Positions 1 through 5,476 of a stretch of DNA of 5,476 bases are shown here, in pieces. Both the position numbers and the translations under genes were made by a program. This DNA comes from an uncultured Collinsella sp. (GTDB taxonomy: Bacteria; Actinomycetota; Coriobacteriia; Coriobacteriales; Coriobacteriaceae), in contig CAUBMI010000093.1 of NCBI GenBank assembly GCA_958436995.1, positions 1 through 5,476 on the forward strand, given 5' to 3'. The first letter of the stretch is position 1; every line of letters starts with the position of its first letter. Under the pieces are notes generated by a model. That model worked only from the letters and a program-made list of their open reading frames with translations, searched no databases and was not told the DNA's origin.

Positions 1-44
1 AAAACAAAAAATATCAACATCACGCCGGGTCGCCCACTTTATCA

Positions 45-59
45 TCGGGGGGCCCCCGA
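45..59. repeat. Short GC-rich inverted repeat downstream of the regulator gene
   Basis: TCGGGGG and CCCCCGA are perfect inverted arms of 7 bases around one G. On the minus strand this is about 130 bases past the regulator stop, but it is followed by TGATAAAG rather than a U tract; the T-rich stretch (minus TATTTTTTGTTTT) comes only about 30 bases later, at positions 1-13. It could belong to a terminator for the operon, but the spacing is poor. The rest of positions 1-188 shows no gene that I can support. Confidence 0.25.
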
Positions 60-188
60 CCTGTGCTGTTTTGGGGCGAATGGGCAAGTACATGACGTGC
101 TCGCTGCTCTCTTTTGGCGCCGCCTATCGTGTATTCGGACGCCTTGCGACGGTGAGGTGCGTTCTTTTCGGTTCTAGCGTGTTTGCGG

Positions 189-989
189 CTAGCGCTGCGC
201 CCGAAGTCGATTTGCACAGCTGATATACAGAGCGTTAACCGCGCTTTGTAGACTCATGCCCTCAACCAAGGCGGTCGAGTACTCGCTGAGTGACTCCGCG
301 CTCACGGGTAGCAAGAGCTCACGCGCCCCGTTGTTATCGAATGCCATGTTGCTCGATATCCAAATAACGCGGCAACCTCGCCGCTTGGCCTCAACGTAAA
401 GATTGAAGATATGGCTCGTCTTCCCTGAGAACGATACAAAGATGGTTAGGTCGTCGGGTTGGAGCAGACAGAGCGACGTCTCCTGTCCCTTGACGGAGCC
501 AAATGAGAAGCACAGTCGGTTTACGCGGCTCAGCTTTTCGCAGAGTGAGCGGGCGGCGAGATTGGAGAATGAGCTTCCGTATACGTAGACATTTTGCGCA
601 TCGAGAAGCCAGTCAACGGCCCGCTCGAGTCGATCTTCAGTGAGCAGGCGTTTTGTTTCAAGCAAAGAGGTCTCTACGATATCGAAATACCAGGGTATAT
701 CGATTTGCTTATGAGCCCTTGCCTCGGTTGTCTCACGCTGGAGCCAAGCGTTGAAGTCGTCAACTTGCTCTTTGAACGATCGAAAGCTCGAGCCGTTTAC
801 GCGCCTGCAGAAGCGCGAGATGGTCGCGGGCGATGTATTGCACGCGCGGGCAAGTTCTTCTATTGAGAGCTCTGGGATCTCGTCGTGATGGGAAAGGGCG
901 TAGAGTGCGATGTGGGCGTCAAGGCTGCCGCCCTTCTCGACGTCTTCGATACAAGACCTGAGGTTCGAATAGACCTCGTACATCGACAT
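189..989 (-). CDS. RpiR-family transcriptional regulator (HTH plus SIS domain)
   Basis: Probable cytoplasmic DNA-binding regulator of the alpha-glucoside operon, sensing a sugar phosphate. The N-terminal HTH_6-type domain covers about residues 1-77, with LSIEELARACNTSPATISRF (41-60) forming the helix-turn-helix, followed by CRRVNGSSFRSFKEQV. The C-terminal SIS domain (about 115-255) shows VYVYGSSFSNLAARSLCEKL (134-153) and the phosphosugar-loop segment FVSFSGKTSHIF (184-195). Length 266 aa is usual. The ATG at 989 has GGAG (1001-998) eight bases upstream; the second ATG at 983 is less well spaced. It is the last gene of the operon, 77 bases after the permease and behind a hairpin. In B. subtilis the equivalent GlvR is an activator of the glv operon; whether this protein activates or represses cannot be read from sequence. 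Confidence 0.93.
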   Translation of the reverse strand: MSMYEVYSNLRSCIEDVEKGGSLDAHIALYALSHHDEIPELSIEELARACNTSPATISRFCRRVNGSSFRSFKEQVDDFNAWLQRETTEARAHKQIDIPWYFDIVETSLLETKRLLTEDRLERAVDWLLDAQNVYVYGSSFSNLAARSLCEKLSRVNRLCFSFGSVKGQETSLCLLQPDDLTIFVSFSGKTSHIFNLYVEAKRRGCRVIWISSNMAFDNNGARELLLPVSAESLSEYSTALVEGMSLQSAVNALYISCANRLRAQR

Positions 990-1008
990 TCAAATCACTC
1001 CAAACAAT

Positions 1009-1044
1009 AATGCCCCGGAGCGGATATGCCATCTCCGGAGCATT
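1009..1044 (-). terminator. Intercistronic hairpin with short U-rich tail, possible partial terminator
   Basis: In minus-strand RNA AAUGCUCCGGAG (1044-1033) pairs along all 12 positions with CUCCGGGGCAUU (1020-1009), with one U-G wobble, around a 12-base loop, then AUUGUUU. The wobble is a mismatch in plus-strand RNA, so the structure favours the minus transcript. It lies between the permease stop and the regulator start, and the tail runs straight into the regulator's ribosome-binding site. The U tract is broken by a G, so strong termination is doubtful; attenuation of regulator expression or an RNA-stability element are both plausible. Confidence 0.5.
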
Positions 1045-1066
1045 GTGGTGAAGCTATGGGACGGAT

Positions 1067-2647
1067 TTATTCCATGCCCAAGTATTCTCTCATTTCGACT
1101 TTGTAGACAGAAGCTTTATTGCCGTAAACGATCTGAACACCGCCGCCAACGTGCACGATGGCGCTGGCGCCGAGGTCTTTGGTGAAGACGCTATCGTCCT
1201 TGACTAGGGCGGTGTCTTTGAGGCTGAGCCTCAGGCGGGTGAAGCAGGCGTTGACACCCGAGATGTTATCGGCGCCGCCCACGGCTTCCACGATCTGCGG
1301 GATGAGCTCGCTTACCTGGACAGGTGCTTTGGAGTCGATGGCCGACGTGTCATCCGCTGCCTGCGTGTCATCATCCTCGCGGCCCGGGGTTTTGAGGTCA
1401 AATTTCTTGATAAAGGTGCGGAACAGCACGTAATAGATCCCGAAGTAAGCGATGCCGAGCGGAATAAGCCAGAACCAGTTGGAGCCTTTATCGGCGTTCA
1501 TGATGCCGTTGAAGATCCACGAGAGGAGCGGTCCGCCGAAGGCGGAAGGCCCGGGCACATTGAACTGTACCAGGTAGGTGAGTACATACGCGATGCCGCA
1601 CAGCAGGGCGTGGACCACATAGAGTACGGGCGCTACAAAGAGGAAGGAGTACTCGAGCGGTTCGGTTATGCCCATGATGGCGGCCGGAATAACGGCGGCG
1701 ATCATGAGGGAGCCGACCTTCTTTTTATTCTCGGGACGGGCACAGTGGTAGATGGCGAGCGCTGCCGCGGGCAGGCCGCACATGGCGAACAGCACCTTGC
1801 CGTTCATGACGTATTTTGAGATGTCGATGTCGTACATCATGCCGGGCGTGTTGAGCATGGCGTTGTAGATGTTGACAGCACCTTCGACGGTCTGGCCGTC
1901 AACCTGGATGCTACCGCCCAGAGAAGTGAAGAAAAACGGCAGGTAGATGAAATGATGCAGGCCGAAGGGCAGAAGCATGCGCTCGGAGAAGCCATAAATG
2001 AACGCGCCAAACACCCCGGTGGAATCGATGAGTGTCGAGGCGGCCTTTAGGCCGGTTTGCACAAACGGAAACACGAAGGCGAGCGCAACGCCCACCAGGC
2101 TTGCGAAAACGACGGTGAGGGCGGGGACGCAGCGCGTGCCGTTGAAGATGCCGAGCACCGGCGGAAGCTGCACCTTATAGAATCGGTTGTGGATCCACGC
2201 GACTACCAAGCCGATGATGATGCCGCCGAATACGCCGGTGTCGAGTGTGGTTACGCCCAGGATGGCGTTCTGACCGGTCTGTAGGTTGGCGGGATCGATG
2301 GTGCCCAGCAGGATAAGCAGCTGACCCATGATCGTGTTCATGGTCATGTAGCCGATGAAGCCTGAGAGTGCGGCGGTCGCCTTCTCGGCCTTGGCGTAAC
2401 CGTAGGCGATGCAGATCGCAAAGAGAACCGAGATGTTACCATTGATAACGTTGCCGGCTGCTTTGATGAGCGTGCTAAAGATCACCATCGGCTCGGTGCC
2501 CAAAAACGGGCAGAGCGAGATGAGGTTAGCATTGGAAAGGGCAGAGCCCAGACCGACCAAAATGCCGGAAACGGGCAGGAGGAGGACCGGCGCCATGAGC
2601 ACCTTGCCGAGTCTCTGGAACTCGCTGTAGAGCTTGCTTTCTTTCAT
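1067..2647 (-). CDS. PTS permease EIICB, glucose/maltose/alpha-glucoside group
   Basis: Membrane permease that imports a sugar and phosphorylates it with phosphate passed EI-HPr-EIIA-EIIB. The EIIC domain (about 8-410) has many hydrophobic segments, with LPPVLGIFNG (161-170), the substrate-site stretch PFGLHHFIYLPFFF (227-240) and GITEPLEY (326-333), whose E329 is the conserved EIIC glutamate. A charged linker starting TPGREDDD (420-427) leads to EIIB (about 445-520), where NACFTRLRLSLKD (466-478) carries the phosphorylated cysteine C468. Order C-B and length 526 aa closely match B. subtilis MalP/GlvC. No EIIA domain is present, so an EIIA from another locus must serve it. The ATG at 2647 has AAGGAA about six bases upstream, inside the short gap after the GH4 gene, so the two are cotranscribed. 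Maltose or a related alpha-glucoside is the likely substrate, inferred mainly from the GH4 neighbour; on sequence alone a glucose-type EIICB is possible. Confidence 0.92.
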   Translation of the reverse strand: MKESKLYSEFQRLGKVLMAPVLLLPVSGILVGLGSALSNANLISLCPFLGTEPMVIFSTLIKAAGNVINGNISVLFAICIAYGYAKAEKATAALSGFIGYMTMNTIMGQLLILLGTIDPANLQTGQNAILGVTTLDTGVFGGIIIGLVVAWIHNRFYKVQLPPVLGIFNGTRCVPALTVVFASLVGVALAFVFPFVQTGLKAASTLIDSTGVFGAFIYGFSERMLLPFGLHHFIYLPFFFTSLGGSIQVDGQTVEGAVNIYNAMLNTPGMMYDIDISKYVMNGKVLFAMCGLPAAALAIYHCARPENKKKVGSLMIAAVIPAAIMGITEPLEYSFLFVAPVLYVVHALLCGIAYVLTYLVQFNVPGPSAFGGPLLSWIFNGIMNADKGSNWFWLIPLGIAYFGIYYVLFRTFIKKFDLKTPGREDDDTQAADDTSAIDSKAPVQVSELIPQIVEAVGGADNISGVNACFTRLRLSLKDTALVKDDSVFTKDLGASAIVHVGGGVQIVYGNKASVYKVEMREYLGME

Positions 2648-2671
2648 GATGTTCCTTCGATGCGCGGGGAG

Positions 2672-3997
2672 TTAGGACAGGGTCGGCCAATAATCGCCGT
2701 TCGCTTCGATCAGGTCGTCGAGGATTTGGCGCGCGACGGTAGTCGAAGGGACGGTCTTGTTGATTGCGATGGCTTCGAGCGCCTTCTGGTAGGAATGCTC
2801 GTAATATGCGTCGACGGCGAGCTTTTCACTGGCATTCTGCTCTTCGATAAGCCCCTTGTAGAAGGTGGGGATAGCAGGCTGGCTGATGGGTTCGGGGCCC
2901 CAAGAGCGCAGGTAGGCGGGAACCTCGACCATGGCGTCGTCGGGCAGGTTGGGGATGGCGCCGTTATTCTCGACGATTACGAGATAACGTTCGCATTTGT
3001 TGTAGGCGATAGAGGCGGCTGCGTCGACGATAAAGTCGCCAAAGACCGTGAAGCTCTGTACGGGGCTCTTGTAATTGGCGGGATCTGCCAGGTACTTGTC
3101 GTGCTCGGCAAACATCTCCTTCTCGCGTCCGTTGATGACGTTGTCGGCGCGCGTCCAGTTGGGGTCCATGTCATCTGCCATGTCTTTGGAGTACAGGTAG
3201 TACTGCAGGTAGCTGTTGGGCAGATACTCGGGATAGTCCTTCACAATCTTGACGTATTGACCCCAGGTGTGCATCCAGTCCTTGTCCTTGTGATGCTTGT
3301 CGCTCACGGCCATGCCGTGCTCGAGAATCATCTGACGGAGCTCCGGCAGACGATCGCGCCCCTGCTTGTCGTAAATTTTGGTAAACCAGCCAAAGTGATT
3401 GAGTCCAAAATACATGGGGTCGATATCGCGCCAGCTGGGAAGTCCGAGCATCTTAGAGTACGAGAGCAAGATAGCCGTGGGCATATCGCAGATGTTAAGG
3501 ATATGGTCGTTGTCAAACTCGCGACGCGTGGCCTCGGCGACAACTGCGGCGGGGTTGGAATAGTTGAGGATCCAGGCGTCTGGACTGTATTTCTTGGCGT
3601 AGCGTACGAGGTCGAAGACGCCGGGGATGGACCTGATGCCATAGGAGATCGAACCGCCGGCGCCGCAGGTTTCCTGTCCCACGCAGCCGTACTTGAGAGG
3701 GATGCGCTCGTCTTGGCGACGCATCTGAAGGCCGCCCTGGCGGATTTGCGCGAAGACGAAGTCGACATCGGTGAATGCCTTTTCGGGATCGGTCGTCACG
3801 ACAACTTCGATGTCAGGAGCTTCCTGCTCGATGAACTGCTTCATGATGTCGTAGACGAGATGCATGCGCTTCTCGTCGATGTCGTACAGGGCGAGTTTGC
3901 GCAGCGGTAATTCGTTTTTCTTCTGCAATAGGCTCTGGATGATGCCGGGAGTGTGGGTGCTGCCGGCCCCGGCGATTACAACTGCTTTCTTGTCCAT
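2672..3997 (-). CDS. glvA: 6-phospho-alpha-glucosidase, glycoside hydrolase family 4 (GlvA/MalA type)
   Basis: Cytoplasmic enzyme that hydrolyses PTS-phosphorylated alpha-glucosides such as maltose 6'-phosphate to glucose 6-phosphate and glucose, by the NAD+ and divalent-metal-dependent redox mechanism of GH4. The N-terminal Rossmann motif IAGAGSTHTPGI is at 8-19. NYSNPAAVVAEATRR (145-159) and NICDMP (168-173) follow; the CDMP signature marks phospho-alpha-glucosidases within GH4. From remembered alignment with B. subtilis GlvA, C170 and H201 (in GLNHFGW) would bind the metal, D171 would be the acid and Y263 (in PNSYLQYY) the base. VENNGAIPNLPDDAMVEVP (342-360) and the C-terminal EANGDYWP are also typical. 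Length 441 aa matches the family. The ATG at 3997 is preceded by AAAGGGG with 8 bases from GGGG to the start. It is the first gene of the operon; the permease starts 24 bases after its stop. An extra serine near residue 116 is the only oddity. Confidence 0.96.
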   Translation of the reverse strand: MDKKAVVIAGAGSTHTPGIIQSLLQKKNELPLRKLALYDIDEKRMHLVYDIMKQFIEQEAPDIEVVVTTDPEKAFTDVDFVFAQIRQGGLQMRRQDERIPLKYGCVGQETCGAGGSISYGIRSIPGVFDLVRYAKKYSPDAWILNYSNPAAVVAEATRREFDNDHILNICDMPTAILLSYSKMLGLPSWRDIDPMYFGLNHFGWFTKIYDKQGRDRLPELRQMILEHGMAVSDKHHKDKDWMHTWGQYVKIVKDYPEYLPNSYLQYYLYSKDMADDMDPNWTRADNVINGREKEMFAEHDKYLADPANYKSPVQSFTVFGDFIVDAAASIAYNKCERYLVIVENNGAIPNLPDDAMVEVPAYLRSWGPEPISQPAIPTFYKGLIEEQNASEKLAVDAYYEHSYQKALEAIAINKTVPSTTVARQILDDLIEANGDYWPTLS

Positions 3998-3999
3998 GT

Positions 4000-4050
4000 G
4001 GTAAACCCCTTTCGTGTGGATTGACCACTTCAGACTACGAAAGCTTTACC
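4000..4050 (-). promoter_or_regulatory. Foldable 5' leader covering the GH4 gene's ribosome-binding site
   Basis: In the minus-strand RNA three nested complementary pairs are visible: GGUAAA (4050-4045) with UUUACC (4005-4000), CUUUCGU (4043-4037) with ACGAAAG (4015-4009), and GUGG (4028-4025) with CCAC (4019-4016) around a 5-base loop. The Shine-Dalgarno AAAGGGG (4012-4006) is half in the 7-bp stem and half in the internal loop, and the start codon follows the outer stem by two bases. The fold would hinder ribosome loading. It does not resemble any riboswitch class I know. The outer stem exists only if transcription starts upstream of about 4050. Confidence 0.4.
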
Positions 4051-4054
4051 TGCG

Positions 4055-4060
4055 ATTCTA
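4055..4060 (-). promoter_or_regulatory. Candidate -10 box, downstream option
   Basis: TAGAAT on the minus strand (4060-4055) matches the -10 consensus TATAAT at five of six positions. No good -35 lies 16-18 bases upstream; the place is occupied by the T-rich arm of the palindrome (GTTTTT). A good -10 with a poor -35 overlapped by an operator would fit a promoter needing an activator, as GlvR is for the Bacillus glv operon. Transcription would start near 4047-4049, giving a leader of about 50 bases. Confidence 0.3.
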
Positions 4061-4088
4061 TCGATTTTCAGATTGCGAAAAACGATAG
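4058..4088. promoter_or_regulatory. 31-bp near-perfect palindrome, candidate RpiR operator
   Basis: On the plus strand the left arm CTATCGATTTTC (4058-4069) and the right arm GAAAAACGATAG (4077-4088) are inverted copies at 11 of 12 positions, around a 7-base centre AGATTGC. A further TATCG-type unit sits next to the right arm (CGATAA, 4089-4094 region). Beyond a 4-base offset, GATT (4054-4057) and AATC (4093-4096) also mirror each other. It lies 61 bases upstream of the GH4 start and overlaps or abuts both promoter candidates. No U tract follows on either strand, so a terminator is unlikely. A dimeric HTH protein site is the simplest reading, and the RpiR regulator encoded at the end of the operon is the obvious candidate ligand. 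This assignment is inference from position and symmetry. Confidence 0.55.
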
Positions 4089-4093
4089 CGATA

Positions 4094-4123
4094 ATCTTAA
4101 CAGGATGCGTTTTGCGTGGTTAA
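4094..4123 (-). promoter_or_regulatory. Candidate promoter, upstream option, for the alpha-glucoside operon
   Basis: Read on the minus strand, TTAACC (4123-4118) and TAAGAT (4099-4094) are separated by 18 bases and match the sigma70-type -35 and -10 consensus at four of six positions each. A start about seven bases downstream would fall near 4087, at the edge of the 31-bp palindrome, which would suit an operator. The match is only moderate and competes with the downstream -10 candidate at 4055-4060. Confidence 0.3.
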
Positions 4124-4240
4124 ATAGCGCCGGGAAAGATGCTGGCTTGGTCGGCAGACGACGTGTTGCATGGCTGCAGGAGCGAACGCCAGGCGGTCAA
4201 AAGATGGTGGGCGGTGCTGCGGTTTTTGGCTGCAATTGCG

Positions 4241-5470
4241 CTACCCGCGGCGACGCTCCCAGCGAGCCAACTTAATCGTCACCAGCGTAAGCGCCCAGGC
4301 GACAAGCGAGAACGCGGCGCCCACGGCACCCACGTACGCAATGCCAATGCTGCTTACCACGGCTCCGCCCACTGCGGTACCAAACGAGATGCCGACGTTA
4401 AACGCCATGGGCTCAACCGAACTTGCGAGTACCATCGACTTGGGATGGCGGCTGCGAGCCACGTCCATAAAGTGCGTGATGCATGACACCGAGAACAGGT
4501 ACATGAGCAGCGCCAAGCTAAAGACAAAGACCAGCGCGAGCGGCATGGTGCCGCCCACGGCAAACAGCCCGAGTAACGCCGCGGCCTGCAGCACAAACGT
4601 CACAAGCAGTGCCTTCATGCCAAAACGCGCGTCGATCCATCCGCCCAGGATGTTCGAGATCAGGCAGAACACGCCGTAGGCCATAAGCGTGGTACTGGCT
4701 TCGACCGTGCCCATGCCCAGCACCTGCTCAAGATAAGGCGTCACGTAGCCGTAGAATACGTAGACCGAGCCCACGCCAAACAAAAAGATGAGCATGCCGG
4801 TGATGATGCTCGGCTCGCGTAGCAGACCCGCCTGCTCGCGGAAGGTGGAGGGCTCATCGGTCTGCCCAGCGCGCGGCATAAACGCCACGAGCGCTCCGCA
4901 GATTAGAACGGCAAAGGTCAGCGTGCCGTACATGGCCATGTGCCAATCGAGCGTGTCGGCCACAAACTTGCCGATCGAAGTGACAAAGACCATCGCCACG
5001 GAAAACGCACCGTACACCACCGAGATGGCAAGCGAAGTTTGCTGCGGGGACAGCAGCTCGGGGATGTACGTCACGCCCACGGCGAGCAGTGCGCCCGAGA
5101 CAGAGCCCAGGACAATGCGCGAGATAAACAGTACCTGGAAGTTGGGCGCCAACGCCATGACCAGGTTGCCGAGCACAAAGACGATGCTGTAGCACACGAG
5201 CAGCCGGTAGCGGCGGAAGCGTCCCGTGCTGAGCGCAAGCACCGGCGTAGCGATGGCGTAGACGAGTGCGAACACGCTGATGAGCTGGCCCGCTGTGGCA
5301 AGCGAGATGCCGAGCTCCGTCGCCAGGTCGCTTTCGATGCCGATGACCACGAACTCGGAGCAGCCGAGCGAGAATCCCAACAGCACGAGCAACGCCAGGC
5401 AGAGCTTGGTGCGCGCGGGGAAGAGCGCGGCGGCGGTTGACTTACTTTTAGGCGTGGTTGCGGCGGTCAA
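4241..5470 (-). CDS. MFS transporter, DHA1/AraJ-like efflux family, start uncertain
   Basis: A predicted inner-membrane proton-coupled exporter of the major facilitator superfamily; substrate not identifiable. About 12 hydrophobic segments are visible, roughly residues 24-44, 60-82, 90-108, 112-134, 146-166, 178-198, 222-244, 258-278, 286-305, 309-331, 345-371 and 374-400, with a polar central loop near 200-218. The stretch CSEFVVIGIESDLATELGIS (37-56), followed by TAGQLISVFALVYAI, is typical of the AraJ/SotB/PbuE/NepI branch of DHA1 drug, sugar or nucleoside exporters. STGRFRRYR (81-89) occupies the place of the loop 2-3 motif A. Length (409 aa) is normal for the family. The first codon used is TTG at 5470; the frame is still open to the window edge (ACA ACC before it) and no ATG lies before helix 1, so the real start may be outside the window and no ribosome-binding site can be judged. 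Its stop is 243 bases from the phospho-alpha-glucosidase start, and no shared role with that operon is evident. Confidence 0.85.
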   Translation of the reverse strand: MTAATTPKSKSTAAALFPARTKLCLALLVLLGFSLGCSEFVVIGIESDLATELGISLATAGQLISVFALVYAIATPVLALSTGRFRRYRLLVCYSIVFVLGNLVMALAPNFQVLFISRIVLGSVSGALLAVGVTYIPELLSPQQTSLAISVVYGAFSVAMVFVTSIGKFVADTLDWHMAMYGTLTFAVLICGALVAFMPRAGQTDEPSTFREQAGLLREPSIITGMLIFLFGVGSVYVFYGYVTPYLEQVLGMGTVEASTTLMAYGVFCLISNILGGWIDARFGMKALLVTFVLQAAALLGLFAVGGTMPLALVFVFSLALLMYLFSVSCITHFMDVARSRHPKSMVLASSVEPMAFNVGISFGTAVGGAVVSSIGIAYVGAVGAAFSLVAWALTLVTIKLARWERRRG

Positions 5471-5476
5471 GGTTGT

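Noticed and set aside
1..60. GC-rich repeat plus A-tract at the left edge as the operon's terminator
   Set aside because: The T-rich run on the minus strand is about 30 bases beyond the hairpin, too far for an intrinsic terminator as read; kept only as a low-confidence repeat.
124..130. CTATCGT matching one arm of the operator palindrome
   Set aside because: A lone 7-base match without an inverted partner; the same string also occurs inside the permease gene, so it is likely chance.
20..217. A 65-codon minus-strand frame after the regulator
   Set aside because: It overlaps the regulator's 3' end in another frame, its product is R/A/H-rich without motifs, and no ribosome-binding site supports it.
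2660..3910. A 416-codon open frame on the plus strand, opposite the GH4 gene
   Set aside because: It mirrors almost the whole GH4 gene, gives a low-complexity V/G/D/L-rich protein of no recognisable family, and the opposite strand encodes a clearly conserved enzyme. Long stop-free antisense frames are common in GC-rich genes.
4058..4088. The palindrome as a rho-independent terminator for the MFS gene
   Set aside because: It is AT-rich in the inner stem, has a mismatch, and no U tract follows on the minus strand; it fits an operator better.
4139..4679. Plus-strand open frames running from the intergenic region into the MFS gene
   Set aside because: The translations are compositionally biased and without recognisable motifs, and they overlap the conserved MFS coding sequence; they are antisense shadows.
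4940..5440. A 166-codon plus-strand frame rich in R, H, E and D
   Set aside because: It is antisense to the MFS gene; its charged composition is the expected complement of hydrophobic helix codons.

Overview
The window reads as part of a bacterial chromosome of fairly high GC (about 55-60 % by eye, not computed). All four protein genes are on the minus strand. The protein families and codon style would suit a gut actinobacterium of the Collinsella/Coriobacteriia type, but this is a weak inference; nothing in the window fixes the taxon. No rRNA, tRNA, CRISPR array, insertion sequence or phage gene was seen.

Layout in the direction of transcription, right to left. (1) Positions 5470-4241: a 12-helix major facilitator (DHA1/AraJ-like) efflux protein. 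Its start is at or beyond the window edge, so it may be clipped. (2) Positions 4240-3998: a 243-base intergenic region. Its part nearest the next gene holds a 31-bp near-perfect palindrome (4058-4088), two weak promoter candidates, and a leader that can fold over the ribosome-binding site (4000-4050). Nothing convincing, including no terminator for the MFS gene, was found in 4124-4240. (3) Positions 3997-2672: a glycoside hydrolase family 4 (GH4) 6-phospho-alpha-glucosidase, close to Bacillus GlvA/MalA. (4) Positions 2647-1067, after a 24-base gap: a phosphotransferase-system (PTS) EIICB permease of the glucose/maltose/alpha-glucoside group. (5) Positions 1066-990: a 77-base gap with a 12-bp hairpin and a short U-rich tail. 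(6) Positions 989-189: a RpiR-family (HTH plus SIS domain) regulator. (7) Positions 188-1: no gene; a short GC-rich inverted repeat and an A-rich edge.

The last three genes form a compact alpha-glucoside (maltose-type) catabolic operon. The permease imports and phosphorylates a disaccharide, the GH4 enzyme splits the phosphorylated sugar into glucose 6-phosphate and glucose, and the RpiR protein probably senses a sugar phosphate and controls the operon through the palindrome. The partner set matches the Bacillus subtilis glvA-glvR-glvC operon, but the regulator gene is last here. There is no EIIA domain, so phosphate must come from an EIIA encoded elsewhere. I do not see an undescribed system. 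The less ordinary content is regulatory: the palindrome, the foldable leader and the intercistronic hairpin.
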